DNA of 64,000 nt from Cylicocyclus nassatus. Its lineage: Eukaryota; Nematoda; Chromadorea; Rhabditida; Strongylidae. Of this stretch, positions 42,701-53,123 are shown piece after piece. The notes under the pieces are model-generated. The model saw nothing but the letters and a program-made list of their open reading frames with translations, did not search any database and was not told the origin of the DNA. Every line of letters starts with the position of its first letter. The stretch's first letter is position 1. The position numbers and the translations under genes are program-made. The DNA lies in assembly GCA_958299035.1 (NCBI GenBank), contig CATQJL010000112.1, forward strand, positions 82,540,636 through 82,604,635. Direction: 5' to 3'.

Positions 42701-45700
42701 CTTACATATAACTTACCGAGGTATTGAGGCCGTTGGTAAGTTTCAAGGGTGTTGTATATTCGTATTCTTCTTCTCTTTTAGAGCCTGATAGCATCGATGC
42801 GAGTGAATGAACTGCAGACAGTTCTGTCTATGTTCAAAATGCCAAAACTGGGAAAGAAACAAGAATTGATCCAGCGGTGTACGGACTTGTTACGAACACC
42901 AGCGTTACAAATACAAGTAGCTAATCAGGTAATCACACTGACCGTCTTCGGGCTAAGCTTCATTGAGTTCGTTTCGTTTTTCAGGTAAAGATACTAGTTG
43001 GTAAAAATAATAGTCGAGCTGCACCGTACTCGGTACCTATCAGGTTAGTAAGAGTATCCACGTTACAGTGATTATGGGAGCTAGGAGTTTCATCATCTAT
43101 TTAGCTGTCTGTTTTGAAAATGCAGATTAACTGCTTTGGACAAATTTTTGTTTATCACTGTGTGAAAGTTAGAATTTTACCTTCGTCTGAAAGAATGCAA
43201 GAAAACGAGTGCGTTTAAAAATGGCCATTTCACTTGTGTAGCCCAATATTTAGAAACCTCAGGCTTGAACATGGTCCGCAAGTAAAGTGCCAAATTTGCA
43301 GCATGAGGCCAATGCTCTGCGTTTTGAAGACAGTTCACCATGTGTATTTTCGAACCGTCTCAAGTTTCTCCATACTTTTTGATTTACCACCTTGTGAAAG
43401 CGTTACCTACAAAAAAGTCTGCAACTTTAGAGCACCAGCTACACGCCATTCTGACAGAATGGTTTTACGCGGAAAACCTGAGTACAGTACCTGCAATGCA
43501 CTCCCTTCACTTGATCCATGGTAGGCTCAGAAATCGATTGGCTCACATGATTGAGCAATTTTGACAGCGCTTGTGGTATTGAGTACATGCTCTGTGTAGT
43601 CGGTTCAAACCTTGTTTTCTAGTGCGAAAGGTGTCACCAGCCTTTTTTTGTCATTTGCTCGTAATGCTTCCAAATGATTGGTGATTTGCAGAGCTAGGTT
43701 ATTATCTTTTGAACGCTTAACTCATTGGGGAAGATGTGTCTCTAAGCTCTACCACCGTGTTATCATTTGTACTCTATATGTACTACTGGTGTTTCGGATT
43801 TGGATCAGTAAGCATTTCTTGGCTGAAAGAGACGTGTGGCTTTGTTTTGCGCTACCATCATCACCATAAATCAAAAATTCTGTGATTAGCGATCTACGGT
43901 GTGCAATTGTATTAGCACGTGTGCTAAATTGCACGCCTGTAGGAGCCTGGGTCATTGCGCTACAGTGTGATGGTTAGTATAGTTATAACGAACGAAAATT
44001 TTCGTCGAATGAACGATAATAACTGATTTTTGAAAAAGTTCGAATGAATGAATGTCGAATAATTGATTTTCGAATGAACGAATATTGGTCGATTTCCGAT
44101 TTTTTTCATATCCAGAATTCGAATTTTCGAATATACAAATAACCGAACTTGATCGAATATTCGACAATTCGAATAAACGAACTGGTTATCATCGAATATT
44201 CGAATGCAACATTCGAACATTCGCATCGAATATTCGAATATTCGATTAAGTTCGTTTGAGCTATTTTTCCGAGTTGTCGAATGAATGAATTACTCGAGTA
44301 AAGATCCTTTCCATTTATTCGACTATTCGATTAATCAAACAATTGGATTTTTTGAATACTCGACTATACGAATATCCGAGTAGTCGAATATTTTGAATAA
44401 TTTTTTCGAATACGAAATATTCGGTTGCAACTATAATGATTAGTGTCAGACGAAGGTCTCCCTTGTAAGCGAGTCATGCGCGACTCGAGCTCCAATGATG
44501 AAAATGCTTGAATACGCCGTTCGCACCTGCTTCGTAATACAAACTTATTATCTTCGTCAGGGATCAGCCTTTAGGCATGCTCTATATCTGTTCACTTAGC
44601 TGTTTATTCACTCCGTGATTGGCAACTTGATCTGACCAATTATGAAGTGGTCCAGCGGCTAAGGCCTCGGGCAGCGTTCATGCGATTTGATCGTCGCGAT
44701 TCAATCGCTACTACTACAAGACAAGTGTTACGAGTTCATCGCATGCCGATCTGCTTGTATTTCGTTGTGATAGTTTCCCAACACGACTAATCGTGACCAA
44801 CTATCATAACCGAAATACAAGCAGATCGGCATGTAATGAACTCGTAACACTAGTCTTGTAGCGATTGAATCGCAACGATCAAATCGCGTGAACTCTACCT
44901 GAGGCCTAATCGGTTCAGTCTGGCGCCTGCATCAGTGAACCCTGAGAAACCGGCATCAGCAGCGTTGTGTATTAAAAATTGTATGAGCCGGTTCGCCTGC
45001 CATAAGCTTGAGATTTCATTTGGAATGCCCCAGAAGCTTGTGCATCATGGTGCTGAGGCAGTCATAAACTGGCTGGTACAGCCTATAAACCTGTAGATAA
45101 CTGACTGTCGTTTGCAGCGCACGGAATGACGGGCATCTGAGATTTAGTGTCGCTTATGAGTTTAGTGCGCTGCTATGCCCAATGGGTTCGGACGTTAACT
45201 TTGAGCATACAATCGTCCTCATTTTAGTAGTCAACTTTTGGACAACCAAATTTGGATTGGAACACACCGGTTGCTGTGAAGAGCGGCCTCAATCTAAGTT
45301 GTGACATGCATGACTCTAGCTAACAATAAGTGTAATGCTATTTACAAGACTGCTAAACAGTGAGACTTTACGCGAAATTGGTCGTACAGTCATTGGTGTG
45401 CAAACTCATGAGAATGAGCTCAAACTGTAAGCCATTAGTCTGTTAGACGCGCTTAAAGCTGTCAACTTTTTATAATCTCTCATTGCGTGTGTGAACAAGC
45501 TAACAATAAATGAACACGTCGCTTTTCTTGTTTAGACTATGGACTTCGATTCTACATATAAGAATCCTTATGCATACTCACTGAATGCTGCAGACAAGTT
45601 TAAAATCTTAAGTTACTGGTTTTTGCTCAACTTTTATTTTCAAGAGAAAGTTCGAGCCATGGGTTTACATGTTTTTGTTGGGCCAAGTTACTTACCGTTC

Positions 45701-48700
45701 GTTTGGAGACTAAGACTCCGCCTGAAACTGGTTTGCACTCATTGTTTAACAGGCTTGAACTTGTGTTAACACGTCATACATGCAGTCTATGACATCGAGC
45801 ATTATTCAGTGCTTCAGACAACAGGTTAAACACAACTTCAAGCCACGGCTCGGCACAGGTGGCTTGTGAGCCAGCTGGTATCGTTTTTTGGGACGAAAAG
45901 CAAAGGGGGTTTCGTTTTTGTGACCGAAGAGACACGGAAAAATTGGCGACGGCGACCTTTTTTTTCAGTCGACGTTTCGTTTTTTGGGGGATTTTGGGGT
46001 ATTTCTCAGGTTTTTAGAGGAAATTTGGTTGAGGGTCAAAGGGGACTTCGTAAAAATTCCCAAAAGTCAAGGGGGACTTCGTTTTTTCCATTTTCATCTA
46101 GCCACCTCGTGCCGAGCCCTGCTTCAAGCATGTTGAGACAATGGGTGCAATGCGGTTTTGAGTCTCTTGGTCTTAGAGTAAATGATAGCTGGACCAATTG
46201 GTATCAGCTTTGGGCCTTCACTCAAATTTCATAAGTACAAGACGCATTTGATTCTTTCTAAACTCAATCAACCTGAACACACCAAAAAATCCCGAGGTCA
46301 AAAGATCGTCTACTGTGCTGCTTTTTAATTGAAAGATTTGTGTGGGATAGCGACCACCTCGCGAAGCCAGTGGTGTGGTCGAGCTGCTTGTTTAAAAAAA
46401 ATGCGTCTTGTACTCAAATTAGGGTACCAGAAATCATGAACGTCAGTTTTTTTTTCCAAACGGGGGATTTGTACAATATCTGTAGGTCTACATGTCGGTG
46501 GATTTGGGGCCGTTGCTGGCGCATTGAGCTTTCTCGACTTACTTTCTTCTGACAAACGCTGTTCTGCTACCAGAGATGTTACATCTACCTGAAGCGATTT
46601 TGAGAAGTACAGGGATTGCGGAATTGGTCTGACAGCCTGCGTGAGCAATGGTTGCAAACTCACCGACATTCATGATCCAGCAGAGTCCTGTACTAAAGTG
46701 ACTACAAACATTTGTATTTCCTACTTCTGCTCATTGTAGCGGTAGCTTTAATTTCGTGGTTTGTTCACTTGCGATTGTCTCTTTTGCACGAACTTTGCGA
46801 CACTATTTTCACAATATCGCATCGCATTGTATATATCAGCCTCAACCCAAAATAGGCTATTTGTTACATTCTTTTACATTGGTCTTGCTTGCTGCGCTAC
46901 GGGTTGAAGGATGTTCATACTCACGACTTAGCTTGTCGTTGCAGGAACTGCCTGCCCAACGGTCTGATGATGAATGGTAATACTGGGTACGGCTATCGCC
47001 ACGGTACCAATGCGCAGTTACTGCATCAGATGCAGTCAAACACTCTACATCAGCAGGTAGGTGTCCTCTACCAACTGGTCTTTCTTCAACTCATTCATTG
47101 TCATTAGCAGTGCTTTTACGTCAAGTCGTGTAATTATTTTATAGGCTCGGGTACTGCGAAATTTAGTGCCGATTCCGCTTCCTTTTTACGATTGGCACAA
47201 GACTGTGCTGGAACCTATGGAACTGCCACCTATCATGTCGGGAGTGAAGACTCCTTGTAAGGTACGCTGGAGAGTTTCGTATTGTTTTTGTGGGTAAAGA
47301 GCTCCATTTTTAGCAAACCTTCACATTCCTGTTGCCTAGAGAGTACTTTTTAAATTGGTCGTCCAACACTACCCCACTACCCCGATATGAAATGCAGCTT
47401 AGGTAAGTTAAATGATGTTATTTAAGGCTGTCCAAGTATAATAGTTTCTTGGTAGTCAGTATGCGTCATTATGGCTTTTGCAAACCATCCAACAAATTTC
47501 CATTTGACTCCGTGGCCGCCAGCTTATCTTGTCCCTGATACAGTTAGTTACAGTATCTTTCAGATTTTTCCAAGTGCCTGATAACTACGCCTCCCAAGAG
47601 TTACCGGATGATTTTCCCCTCAACTGTGTGGCGCGAGTAGAGGAGCAGCATGTCAATTTACCGGTAGGTTATGAACTATCGGGTCATTTCACAGTGCTAC
47701 TAGATTTTCAACTACTCACTTATCTTTCAGGCTCTTATCCCTACCAACAAGCCAAATGTGGAACCGAAACGACCATCGCGTCCTGTGGATATAACGCAAT
47801 ACTGTTTGAATGTTCGAGATTACAGTCGACCGATGCGCTTGATGGTGGAATGGACTGGTGACAAGCGAACGTGGGCAGTCGCAATTTATCTGGTGCGGTC
47901 AAGCATCGATTTTGTAGTATCGATGTAATGACAGTATTTCTTGTAGGTTTATCGAGTGACTTCCGAAATTCTGCGAGACCGCGCAACGGGTGCAGTCAAG
48001 GTAAATGGTGAAAGCAATAACGAACGGCCGGTATGTTATTTCGTCTTTTCTCTGGTTCATATGATTGTACTTGATTGATTTTCCAGAATCATCGCCAAGA
48101 AGAAAGCGTCACAAGGAATCTTATCCGAGCACGGTTAGGCGGTGGAAATGACGATGACATAGCAATGGACCAACTCAAAATTAGTCTATTATGTCCGGTA
48201 CGTTTCTTTGAAATGAACTGTCAGAAGTTCGCTGAAGTACCATATGCATGTCCGACATGAGCAACGTCTCTTACATCTCCACACTACGCATCTATCTGAA
48301 CAACTAAGGCTTGAATAGATCAAAGGGGATGGGTGTAGCTAGTTTCTTGAGAAGAGTAGAACCTCTGGTAATGCCAATCCTAGGTCAAGCGCTGCACGCG
48401 CATCATTCTTTTTCCTTTGCGGAGTGTTGACTTTTTTTTATGACTTCGAGGTTTGAAATTATGGGGAATATAGGTTGAAAATCTGCTTGGACACTGCAAT
48501 TGAGGTCGACGATGTTGAGCTGAGGATTAAAAGATATCGCATAGCCTATTTTAAGACCATGATTAAAAGCATATCACATCATCATGAGAACATCGATAAC
48601 TTTCCTGATGCTGTTTTTGCTTTCTAAAATGGAGGAAGGAACTTGTTTGAGTTGTCAGTGAACGTCGATTCCATGCCTAGGGCTTCTTCGAGGATCTCAG

Positions 48701-51700
48701 TAGCGTGATAATGAATGCTATCTTGTGGAAACAAGTGAACATGGTTTTCTCCACAATCGTTGATTCTCCCCAAAATTTTTCCTCTTGCTCGCTTTTGAGC
48801 ATTTTTTTCATATATTCATCGATCTGAACTGAGCTTTGGGGAGACTACAACATATTGCACTTTATGAATCTCCAGATAGCATTTTCACAAGGTCAAGGCA
48901 TTTCGGAGAGCATTAGTCTATATCGGCGTTGTATTCTTCCATTTCTACTTATCTACATCAGTTCAAATTTCTCTGACCGAGTATATATCATGAAGGTTAT
49001 TAGAAGTTGCGACCTTTGAAACTGGTAATCTGCTCCGAATTGGTTTGGCGTTTGCAACAGTCCCTCCCTCCCAACGTTGCTCTCAGCGGTCTTCTACTAT
49101 ACTCATTTACGTTTGAGAATTTCTTTGGAATGGTGTCAGATAACCAGCTGAGCTGCATGCAAGCGGATATCATAGTTCTACAGACTTAGATAGCTCAGCA
49201 TGATTAAAAGTAGTCTGCCTTTGGGATATTTCCATCATTGAGGTGTAGATCAGTTCATCTTCCAAGTAGAATATGATTGAGTCGGAGTAATCCAAAGCTG
49301 TAGATAAGAGGCTTTGGGCCTTGCTGCAGACGTAGGTGGATGAGGAAATGCCATTTTTGTGATTGCAAGTATTACCTACTTTCGTGGGTGTGAGCTGCTC
49401 AAGAAGTATATCATGGGCACATATCCAGATAATGATGAATGGCGAGGTGAAGCATCCGCTGCTAGAAAAACACAAGATCATCTTTGATGCCTAGTGTGGG
49501 CCCTAAGCTTCGTCTATCCTCTTATTTTACCCGTCTTCGACTAACATTCTGATCCAACTGATGGACAGAACCTTGATCGGAACAAACTGATAATGATTAA
49601 TGGCTGTAAAAGATAATGATCCGGAGAGAAACGATAAGGCTGACGAACCAGTTTTGGACTTGGTCTTTCATCCTTGTTTCCGGTGATCGCGGAATAATCG
49701 AACCACTTTTGTCGATGTGGTGCTAATTATAGTTGCGCTCAGTGATGTTCGTCAAGGAGAGAGACGAAGAAAACGGGTGACGAAATCAATGGTTTTGCAT
49801 GAATTCCTCACTGAGAAATCTAATACACAGTCTTTTTCAATCCGGAATAGGCGAAACATTCCAAGTGGAGCAACGCGTCTGCACTGCCACGGCTCAGCGA
49901 GATAGATTAGAGTGAAGAGACGCAGACAGCAAAACGACGCGAATTGTCGCGAAGCGGATTCCCGCCAGCCCAATTTCCGCCTAAACTGAGTTGAAAGGGG
50001 TAGGGGAACGAAAGCCGCCAGTTTGGGCCGCCTCCGCGGACTGCTGGTCCTGGGACGACATGCAACAACACTGCGAAAGGACCAGTTGGCCGCGGAAGGC
50101 GGCTCAAACTGGCGGCTTTCGTTCCCCTACCCAGTTGAAAGTTACTATACAAAGAGTCGTAACGCCAATTCAAGAAAACATCAGATAGGCACGCGCCATA
50201 CTTGATCCGCTTAATCCACTTGATCCGCTTGATCCGCTTCGCCATTGGTCAATTCAGTAAACTGACCAATAGCGAGATCAATCGGATCAAGTGGAAAAAG
50301 CGGATCAAGTATGGCGGGTGCCATAGCGGGAAACTGCAGCGGGTCCTCAAGCGAACGCTCCTGCAATTAGCACCTTTAGATTAATGGTTTACTAGTATTC
50401 CATAATCAGCTGTCATTGCTTTGATTGTGTGACGGTCATGAATAGATCTCAAAAATAACGGGATACATGAAGTTGTTAGGGAATTCGTTAAGTGGATGTC
50501 GAGGTCGTAAGGATATCTGTGGAAACGAAACGGATTCATCCAAGAACGGAGAGCTACAGCTTGTTTTGATATCATAGTAATGGGGTGGAGAACCTCGGAA
50601 TGTTTCGCTCCTGTACGCATCTTCCTTTGCTTTATTCTTGTGCATATCAAAAACCTCCCCCCCCCTCGCCCTGATATTAGTGAGGGCTATTTTGCCGTAA
50701 TTGTTGCTAGAATAACAAAGAGTCATGCTCTACCGCATGATGACATCCAGCTAGGTGGTATCGATACCGGTTTCCATTTTGGATGCTTATTGTCAGTAAG
50801 CTCTTCAGCATGACTGCAATAAAGTACAAAATGATATGAAACTTTGTCGGATATGGATGTGAAGCACACGGATGCTTAAGTTGTGTGATAATGCTTTTCG
50901 GTTTCTCTCAATAACCTCCTTTCATGTACTTGATTTTTCACTTTTTTTAATAGTTTTTTTTTAGCTTTCTCGGACGCGTATCAATTTACCGGCTCGATGT
51001 AAACTCTGTCATCACCTGCAATGTTTCGATCTGTACAACTACTTACAAATGAACGAAAGGCGGCCGACATGGCGTTGTCCTGTTTGCAGTGGCCCAGCAC
51101 ATTTCAAGAATATCATCATTGATGAGTGAGTTTTGACTTTTTTTAACTTCTTTTTTAGTTTAGTCTAATTTTTTTGGTAACATCTTTTCGAATGAAATTT
51201 GTCATCCTCTTGATTGTGCTATCCCCTTGCTTGCTAGCTTGCAGCTACCGGTCACATCGTAACGTAGATTTTCACATCACCGGCTCACAAACGTTGGTGG
51301 TGCTGTATTTGCTTTGCGTGTAGATGGCCTGCGAACATTTTTTCCACATTGCTGTTTTGTTATTTCGCAATGATGGTGGCCACCATCATTCATGTCGCCG
51401 TGTGTTTGCTTTGAATTTGTCTGTTCGAGTGACCAATAGCGTAGGGGAGTGAATGTAGCACGTGGATAGGGTTTCATACCTAGAAGGGAAAAGTAGGGGT
51501 GGTCTATGCAGTGGAAAATCATGCAAATATCTGTTTACGAAAATCCCACGTGAATATCAAGCTTGTGGGGTTTTTGTCTGCCTCTGCTCCCTTGACCGGG
51601 AGCTGCACAAACTCATCATCTGAATTATCGCGTCAGCCACTTTCTATGATTTCCCATTCGTGTGTGCCTGCATTTTGCACGTTTACGGCCATCTCATCGC

Positions 51701-53123
51701 ATTTGCTTGAAAATTCACATACGTCTGTGAACGTGTATCCGCCGCATGCACGCTAGCATCACCATGGTGATTGCCATATGCAGGACCTATCGTCAGTCTG
51801 ATGCTGGGTTGGATTGGATGAGTTGCTCTAAACAGGAAAAAATGGATAATAGCTCTCTGACGTCAGATGGTCAAGTTTAGTGAAGGAGCCTTTTAGAGAT
51901 TTAGTTCTGATGTAAAATGAGTAAGGCTGCTAAGAGAATGTGAAAGTATAGAGTATTGAAAGCATTTATGGCTGTTCGGTAGGATTGAAAGCTACATACT
52001 TATTTTTTTCTTTTCAGATATTTTCAAAATATGCTCGCCAGTGTCGACGCCGAGACTACTGAAGTAGAACTTCTGGTCGATGGCTCTTACAAAACTGTGG
52101 AAAATAATGTTGTCGATTTGGATGACGAAGATGCCCCAACAACTACTGGAGCTGGGGATACCGCCGCATCAAGTGGGACTGGCACACCATCCACTTCTGC
52201 ACCCCCTTCATCATCTCATCATAGGCCGAAAAGTCATGAGGAAGAGGTTATAGGTATGTGTATTCGAGTTGTAGTACTGGGTAGAAATAATTCTTGTTAA
52301 GTTCTCTCTGACTCGGATGATGAGGATGAGGCAGTCGAACAAGCGATTCGCAATTCTATAGCAGAATCCGAACGCGCCGCACCCGCACCGAAACCGGCAA
52401 GCCCTACGCCTCGATCTAGAGACAGCTCTATAATAATAATTGATGACGAAAGCCCACCTCGACCTGTTCAAAACAAAGTGAGTAATCGCGACATCTGCAG
52501 CTACGCATCTCAACATTTCTCGATTCAGACTTGCAATGGGTCAAGCTCGTCTACGTCGACACTTTCACCTCCGAGCACCTCTGCGGGTACTTTGCCATCG
52601 CCACTCATGTGTTCTTCACCGATAAGCACAAATGGAGTAATGGCGGCTAGCCGGTTAGCCGCTCCACCGTTACACAGTGTATTGGCTGGACATGTGAGTG
52701 TTACACTACCTTGATTTGATATTTTTTGATTTTCCTTTTAAATTCTTTTTTCTATTTCAGCAAAATCTTTACAATAGCACGGCGCCCCTATCATACTACC
52801 ACCAGTCTCAGTGGAGTCAAGCGGCCTCCAGACCACAATATCCGACATCCCAGTCACAGACCTCTGCCGCACTCAACGCCGGATCAGCCTTCACCCTCTC
52901 TTACAAAGCACAGCCTCCTCCACCAATGAGCACACTATTGGGACGATACAACCCAACTGCATCTGCGTTACCATTCGGTTGTCCAAATCCAACACAACCC
53001 ACTCAAACGTCACATTTTGGCGGTGGCGCAAATCTGCAACAAGTGCTGGCGTCACTTGTTCAGCAAAGCGCATTTGCTAATGGTACAGGTAGTAGTCCCG
53101 GTTCTACTAACTCATCTCAGTAA
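39758..53123 (+). CDS. gei-17: PIAS/Siz-type SUMO E3 ligase (SAP, PINIT, SP-RING), gei-17-like
   Basis: Fifteen exons: 39758-39802, 42782-42928, 42985-43043, 46945-47056, 47145-47261, 47314-47402, 47564-47663, 47731-47892, 47947-48030, 48087-48197, 50965-51125, 52018-52253, 52302-52477, 52529-52693, 52761-53123. All phases join, giving 708 aa. It transfers SUMO from Ubc9 to nuclear substrates. The SAP DNA-binding motif covers about 19-53. The PINIT domain covers about 122-300, with the name motif as PVDIT at 241-245 after KRPSR. The SP-RING covers about 341-395, with zinc ligands C357, H359, C380 and C383. SUMO-interacting motifs are VVDL (427-430), VIVL (473-476) and IIII (518-521), each followed by acidic residues. 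The segment EDEAVEQAIRNSIAE (482-496) fits the ubiquitin-interacting-motif consensus. The C-terminus is Ser/Pro/Gln-rich. The first exon codes only 15 residues; it was chosen because ATG and phase fit and it precedes SAP as in the family. Confidence 0.93.
41090..41425. mobile_element. GGCACGCGC-type MITE, copy 1, interrupted by a nested insertion
   Basis: The ends are inverted copies starting GGCACGCGC, with CGATCCGCTT boxes inside, and flanked by AAA on both sides (41087-41089, 41426-41428). It is the same family as 50188-50322, which lacks the middle part. The extra interior is explained by the insertion at 41174-41320. Confidence 0.75.
41174..41320. mobile_element. hAT-like MITE nested in the 41090-41425 element
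   Basis: The segment starts GTAGAGGACTATATGTCGCC and ends in an imperfect complement. It is flanked by an 8-bp direct repeat TGAAGTGG (41166-41173 and 41321-41328). An 8-bp duplication and TAGRG-like ends suggest a hAT element. The shorter relative at 50188-50322 has no such segment, which supports a nested insertion. Confidence 0.6.
43975..44435. mobile_element. TTCGAAT-rich foldback element in gei-17 intron 3
   Basis: It is a second tract of repeated TCGAATATTCG-type palindromes. The outer edges read TTAGTATAGTTATAACGAA (left) and a complementary TTCGGTTGCAACTATAATG (right), as expected of a MITE. It resembles the element at 4915-5155. Confidence 0.65.
44663..44906. mobile_element. PIF/Harbinger-like MITE, copy 2, TAA target duplication
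   Basis: The ends GGCCTCGGGCAG and CTACCTGAGGCC lie between TAA repeats (44660-44662 and 44907-44909). Arms of over 100 bp pair almost fully around a centre near 44785. The family is shared with 32588-32789. Confidence 0.8.
45844..46121. mobile_element. hAT-like MITE with 8-bp target duplication in gei-17 intron 3
   Basis: CTTCAAGC occurs directly on both sides (45836-45843 and 46122-46129). The inverted ends read CACGGCTCGGCACAGGTGGC and, from the right, CAGGGCTCGGCACGAGGTGG. CAGGG ends with an 8-bp duplication are the hAT signature. The interior is GT-rich with repeated GGGGACTTCGTTTTT-like blocks and no transposase. Confidence 0.75.
46234..46414. mobile_element. Short element with 16-bp inverted ends in gei-17 intron 3
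   Basis: AGTACAAGACGCATTT at 46234-46249 has its exact complement at 46399-46414. The interior is unique. The target duplication is ambiguous. Confidence 0.6.
49998..50132. mobile_element. MULE-like MITE, copy 2, perfect 9-bp target duplication
   Basis: The element starts GGGTAGGGGAACGAAAGCCG and ends with its complement. AGTTGAAAG flanks it directly on both sides (49989-49997 and 50133-50141). It is homologous to 5971-6103, and the unmutated target repeat suggests the younger insertion of the two. Confidence 0.8.
50188..50322. mobile_element. GGCACGCGCC-type MITE, copy 2
   Basis: The inverted ends GGCACGCGCCATACTTGATC and complement are flanked by ATA on both sides (50185-50187, 50323-50325). 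It has the same end sequence and CGATCCGCTT-like repeats as 41090-41425 but no nested insertion. It lies 55 bp from the MULE-like MITE. Confidence 0.75.
51126..52017 (+). other. Intron 11 of gei-17, nothing recognised
   Basis: An 892-bp intron between the SP-RING exon and the SIM-rich tail. No repeat or embedded gene was recognised. Confidence 0.6.

Larger units (their letters stand above)
39803..42781 (+). other. Intron 1 of gei-17
   Basis: This 3.0 kb intron holds the nested MITE pair at 41090-41425. The rest shows no recognised gene or repeat. Confidence 0.65.
43044..46944 (+). other. Intron 3 of gei-17, rich in MITEs
   Basis: This 3.9 kb intron holds at least four non-autonomous elements (43975-44435, 44663-44906, 45844-46121, 46234-46414). 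A plus-strand frame of 76 codons at 45539-45769 after an acceptor-like TTGTTTAG has no usable donor and no family match. Confidence 0.65.
48198..50964 (+). other. Intron 10 of gei-17
   Basis: This 2.8 kb intron interrupts the gene just before the SP-RING exon. It holds two adjacent MITEs (49998-50132 and 50188-50322); the rest shows nothing recognised. Confidence 0.65.

Noticed and set aside
43590..43620. GGTTCAAACC, resembling a tRNA B box
   Set aside because: No A box at the right spacing and no cloverleaf is possible.
45539..45769. Candidate alternative exon of gei-17 with an acceptor-like site and an ATG
   Set aside because: No good donor follows, the peptide resembles nothing in PIAS proteins and the exons on either side join in frame without it.
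47962..48001. Alternative donor at GTAAAT (48001) ending gei-17 exon 9 earlier
   Set aside because: Both donors keep the frame; the later one at 48031 (GTATGT) was preferred as a stronger site, but transcript data could change this.
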